Source: Mesonia aestuariivivens (lineage in GTDB: Bacteria; Bacteroidota; Bacteroidia; Flavobacteriales; Flavobacteriaceae). Taken from it: a stretch of DNA of 64,000 bases. Below the pieces are notes generated by a model that ran no database searches, was not told the DNA's origin, and was given only the letters and a program-made list of their open reading frames with translations. Positions within the stretch are counted from its first letter, which is position 1. Each line of letters starts with the position of its first letter. Below, piece after piece: positions 63,678 to 64,000 of the stretch. The stretch is from NCBI RefSeq assembly GCF_019311235.1, contig NZ_JAHWDF010000003.1, positions 1 through 64,000 on the forward strand. Direction: 5' to 3'. The position numbers were made by a program, and so were the translations under genes.

Positions 63678-64000
63678 TTGAAAATCCAAAAACTACCTAG
63701 TTATTTATGGCTATTCGTTTTTTTTATATCCCCCTATTTAGCGATTAGCCAAGAGAAAGAAGAAACAGAAAAACCTAAGCTTGAAATAGGAGGTGCTGTA
63801 CGTTTTAATTACGTTAATTCTTCTTGGAAAAAAGAGCAAAAATCAAAAGGAGGAGAGTTTGGTTATGATATGATAGCCATTAAACCGAAAGCTTCCTACA
63901 AAAAATTATCATTAAATGCCGAATATAGATTTTACTCAGAAGCATTTGGTGGTGGCTTTTTAAAACAAGGTTGGGTAGCTTATCATTTTAATAATGAAGA
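63678..64000 (+). CDS. Outer-membrane porin-like protein, cut by the right edge
   Basis: An open frame from TTG 63678 runs off the end. It encodes KIQKLPSYLWLFVFF then ISPYLAISQ, a signal peptide, and then alternating beta strands with glycine and aromatic residues (GGAVRFNYVNSSW, KASYKKLSLNAEYRFYSEAF, GWVAYHF). It looks like an outer-membrane beta-barrel. No in-frame ATG precedes the signal peptide; a GTG at 63633 is possible but gives a poor leader. The rest of the gene is unseen. Confidence 0.72.
   Translation, partial: MKIQKLPSYLWLFVFFISPYLAISQEKEETEKPKLEIGGAVRFNYVNSSWKKEQKSKGGEFGYDMIAIKPKASYKKLSLNAEYRFYSEAFGGGFLKQGWVAYHFNNE

Overview
The window is AT-rich (roughly one third G+C by eye), densely coded chromosomal DNA of a member of the Bacteroidota, almost certainly family Flavobacteriaceae. 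The signs are type IX secretion C-terminal domains, the promoter form TTG-N19-TAnnTTTG, a near absence of Shine-Dalgarno sites (rpsU is the exception), and many families typical of the group (DUF4369, DUF3467, DUF2851, TIGR03643). I would not name a genus. I see no phage, transposon, integron or CRISPR array; most of the window is core genome.

Layout. 1-640: upstream part of an rRNA operon read leftwards off the edge, with three tandem promoters, repeated boxA-like elements and an unexpected tRNA-like cloverleaf in the leader. 0.6-7.0 kb: mostly rightward genes (DoxX-like, AlkB-like, STAS-like, TIGR03643, alpha/beta hydrolase, HAD phosphatase, DUF819, DUF4369 lipoprotein), with an S1/P1 nuclease facing them. 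7.1-9.8 kb: leftward genes including the run idi, PTPS/QueD, peroxiredoxin, manA. 9.97 kb: prfC. 11.6-15.2 kb: two T9SS cargo genes, one a subtilisin-like protease whose signal peptide is put out of frame by a tetranucleotide repeat. 15.4-29.1 kb: the transcription-translation supercluster, read leftwards: tRNA-Thr(UGU), Tyr, Gly, Thr(GGU), tuf, tRNA-Trp, secE, nusG, rplK, rplA, rplJ, rplL, rpoB, rpoC, DUF3467. This is the order of the E. coli thrU-tufB to rpoBC region. 29.3-38.6 kb: leftward housekeeping genes (Xer recombinase, rpsU, acyl-CoA dehydrogenase, HhH protein, AlsT-type symporter with an N-terminal fusion, K+ channel, PspC, DUF2851, cysteine synthase). 38.8-45 kb: mixed strands (LolC-like permease, NamZ-like glycosidase, YkgJ, methyltransferase, metalloprotease, amidohydrolase). 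45.1-50.8 kb: outer-membrane barrel, large TPR protein, ftsE. 50.8-58.2 kb: a small surface-glycan locus (two methyltransferase/oxygenase genes, three glycosyltransferases, a phosphoethanolamine-transferase-like enzyme, a flippase). 58.3-60.1 kb: typA. 60.3-62.5 kb: a lipoprotein, small-protein and patatin operon. 62.8 kb: kdsA, then a truncated outer-membrane protein at the right edge.

Functional links. The supercluster and the rRNA leader share one promoter design and boxA-like downstream elements, as expected for co-regulated stable-RNA and ribosome synthesis. The T9SS cargo, TPR/barrel pair, glycan locus, patatin operon and kdsA all concern the cell envelope.

The signals most worth following are: (1) a probable phase-variable switch, five copies of GTAA next to a seven-T tract, at the start of the secreted subtilase; (2) a tRNA-like fold inside the rRNA leader; (3) a full Shine-Dalgarno site on rpsU, in a group whose ribosomes normally hide the anti-SD; (4) a promoter element nested in the loop of the rpsU terminator; (5) the unusual periplasmic-type fusion on the alanine/sodium symporter; (6) an undescribed three-gene patatin operon.
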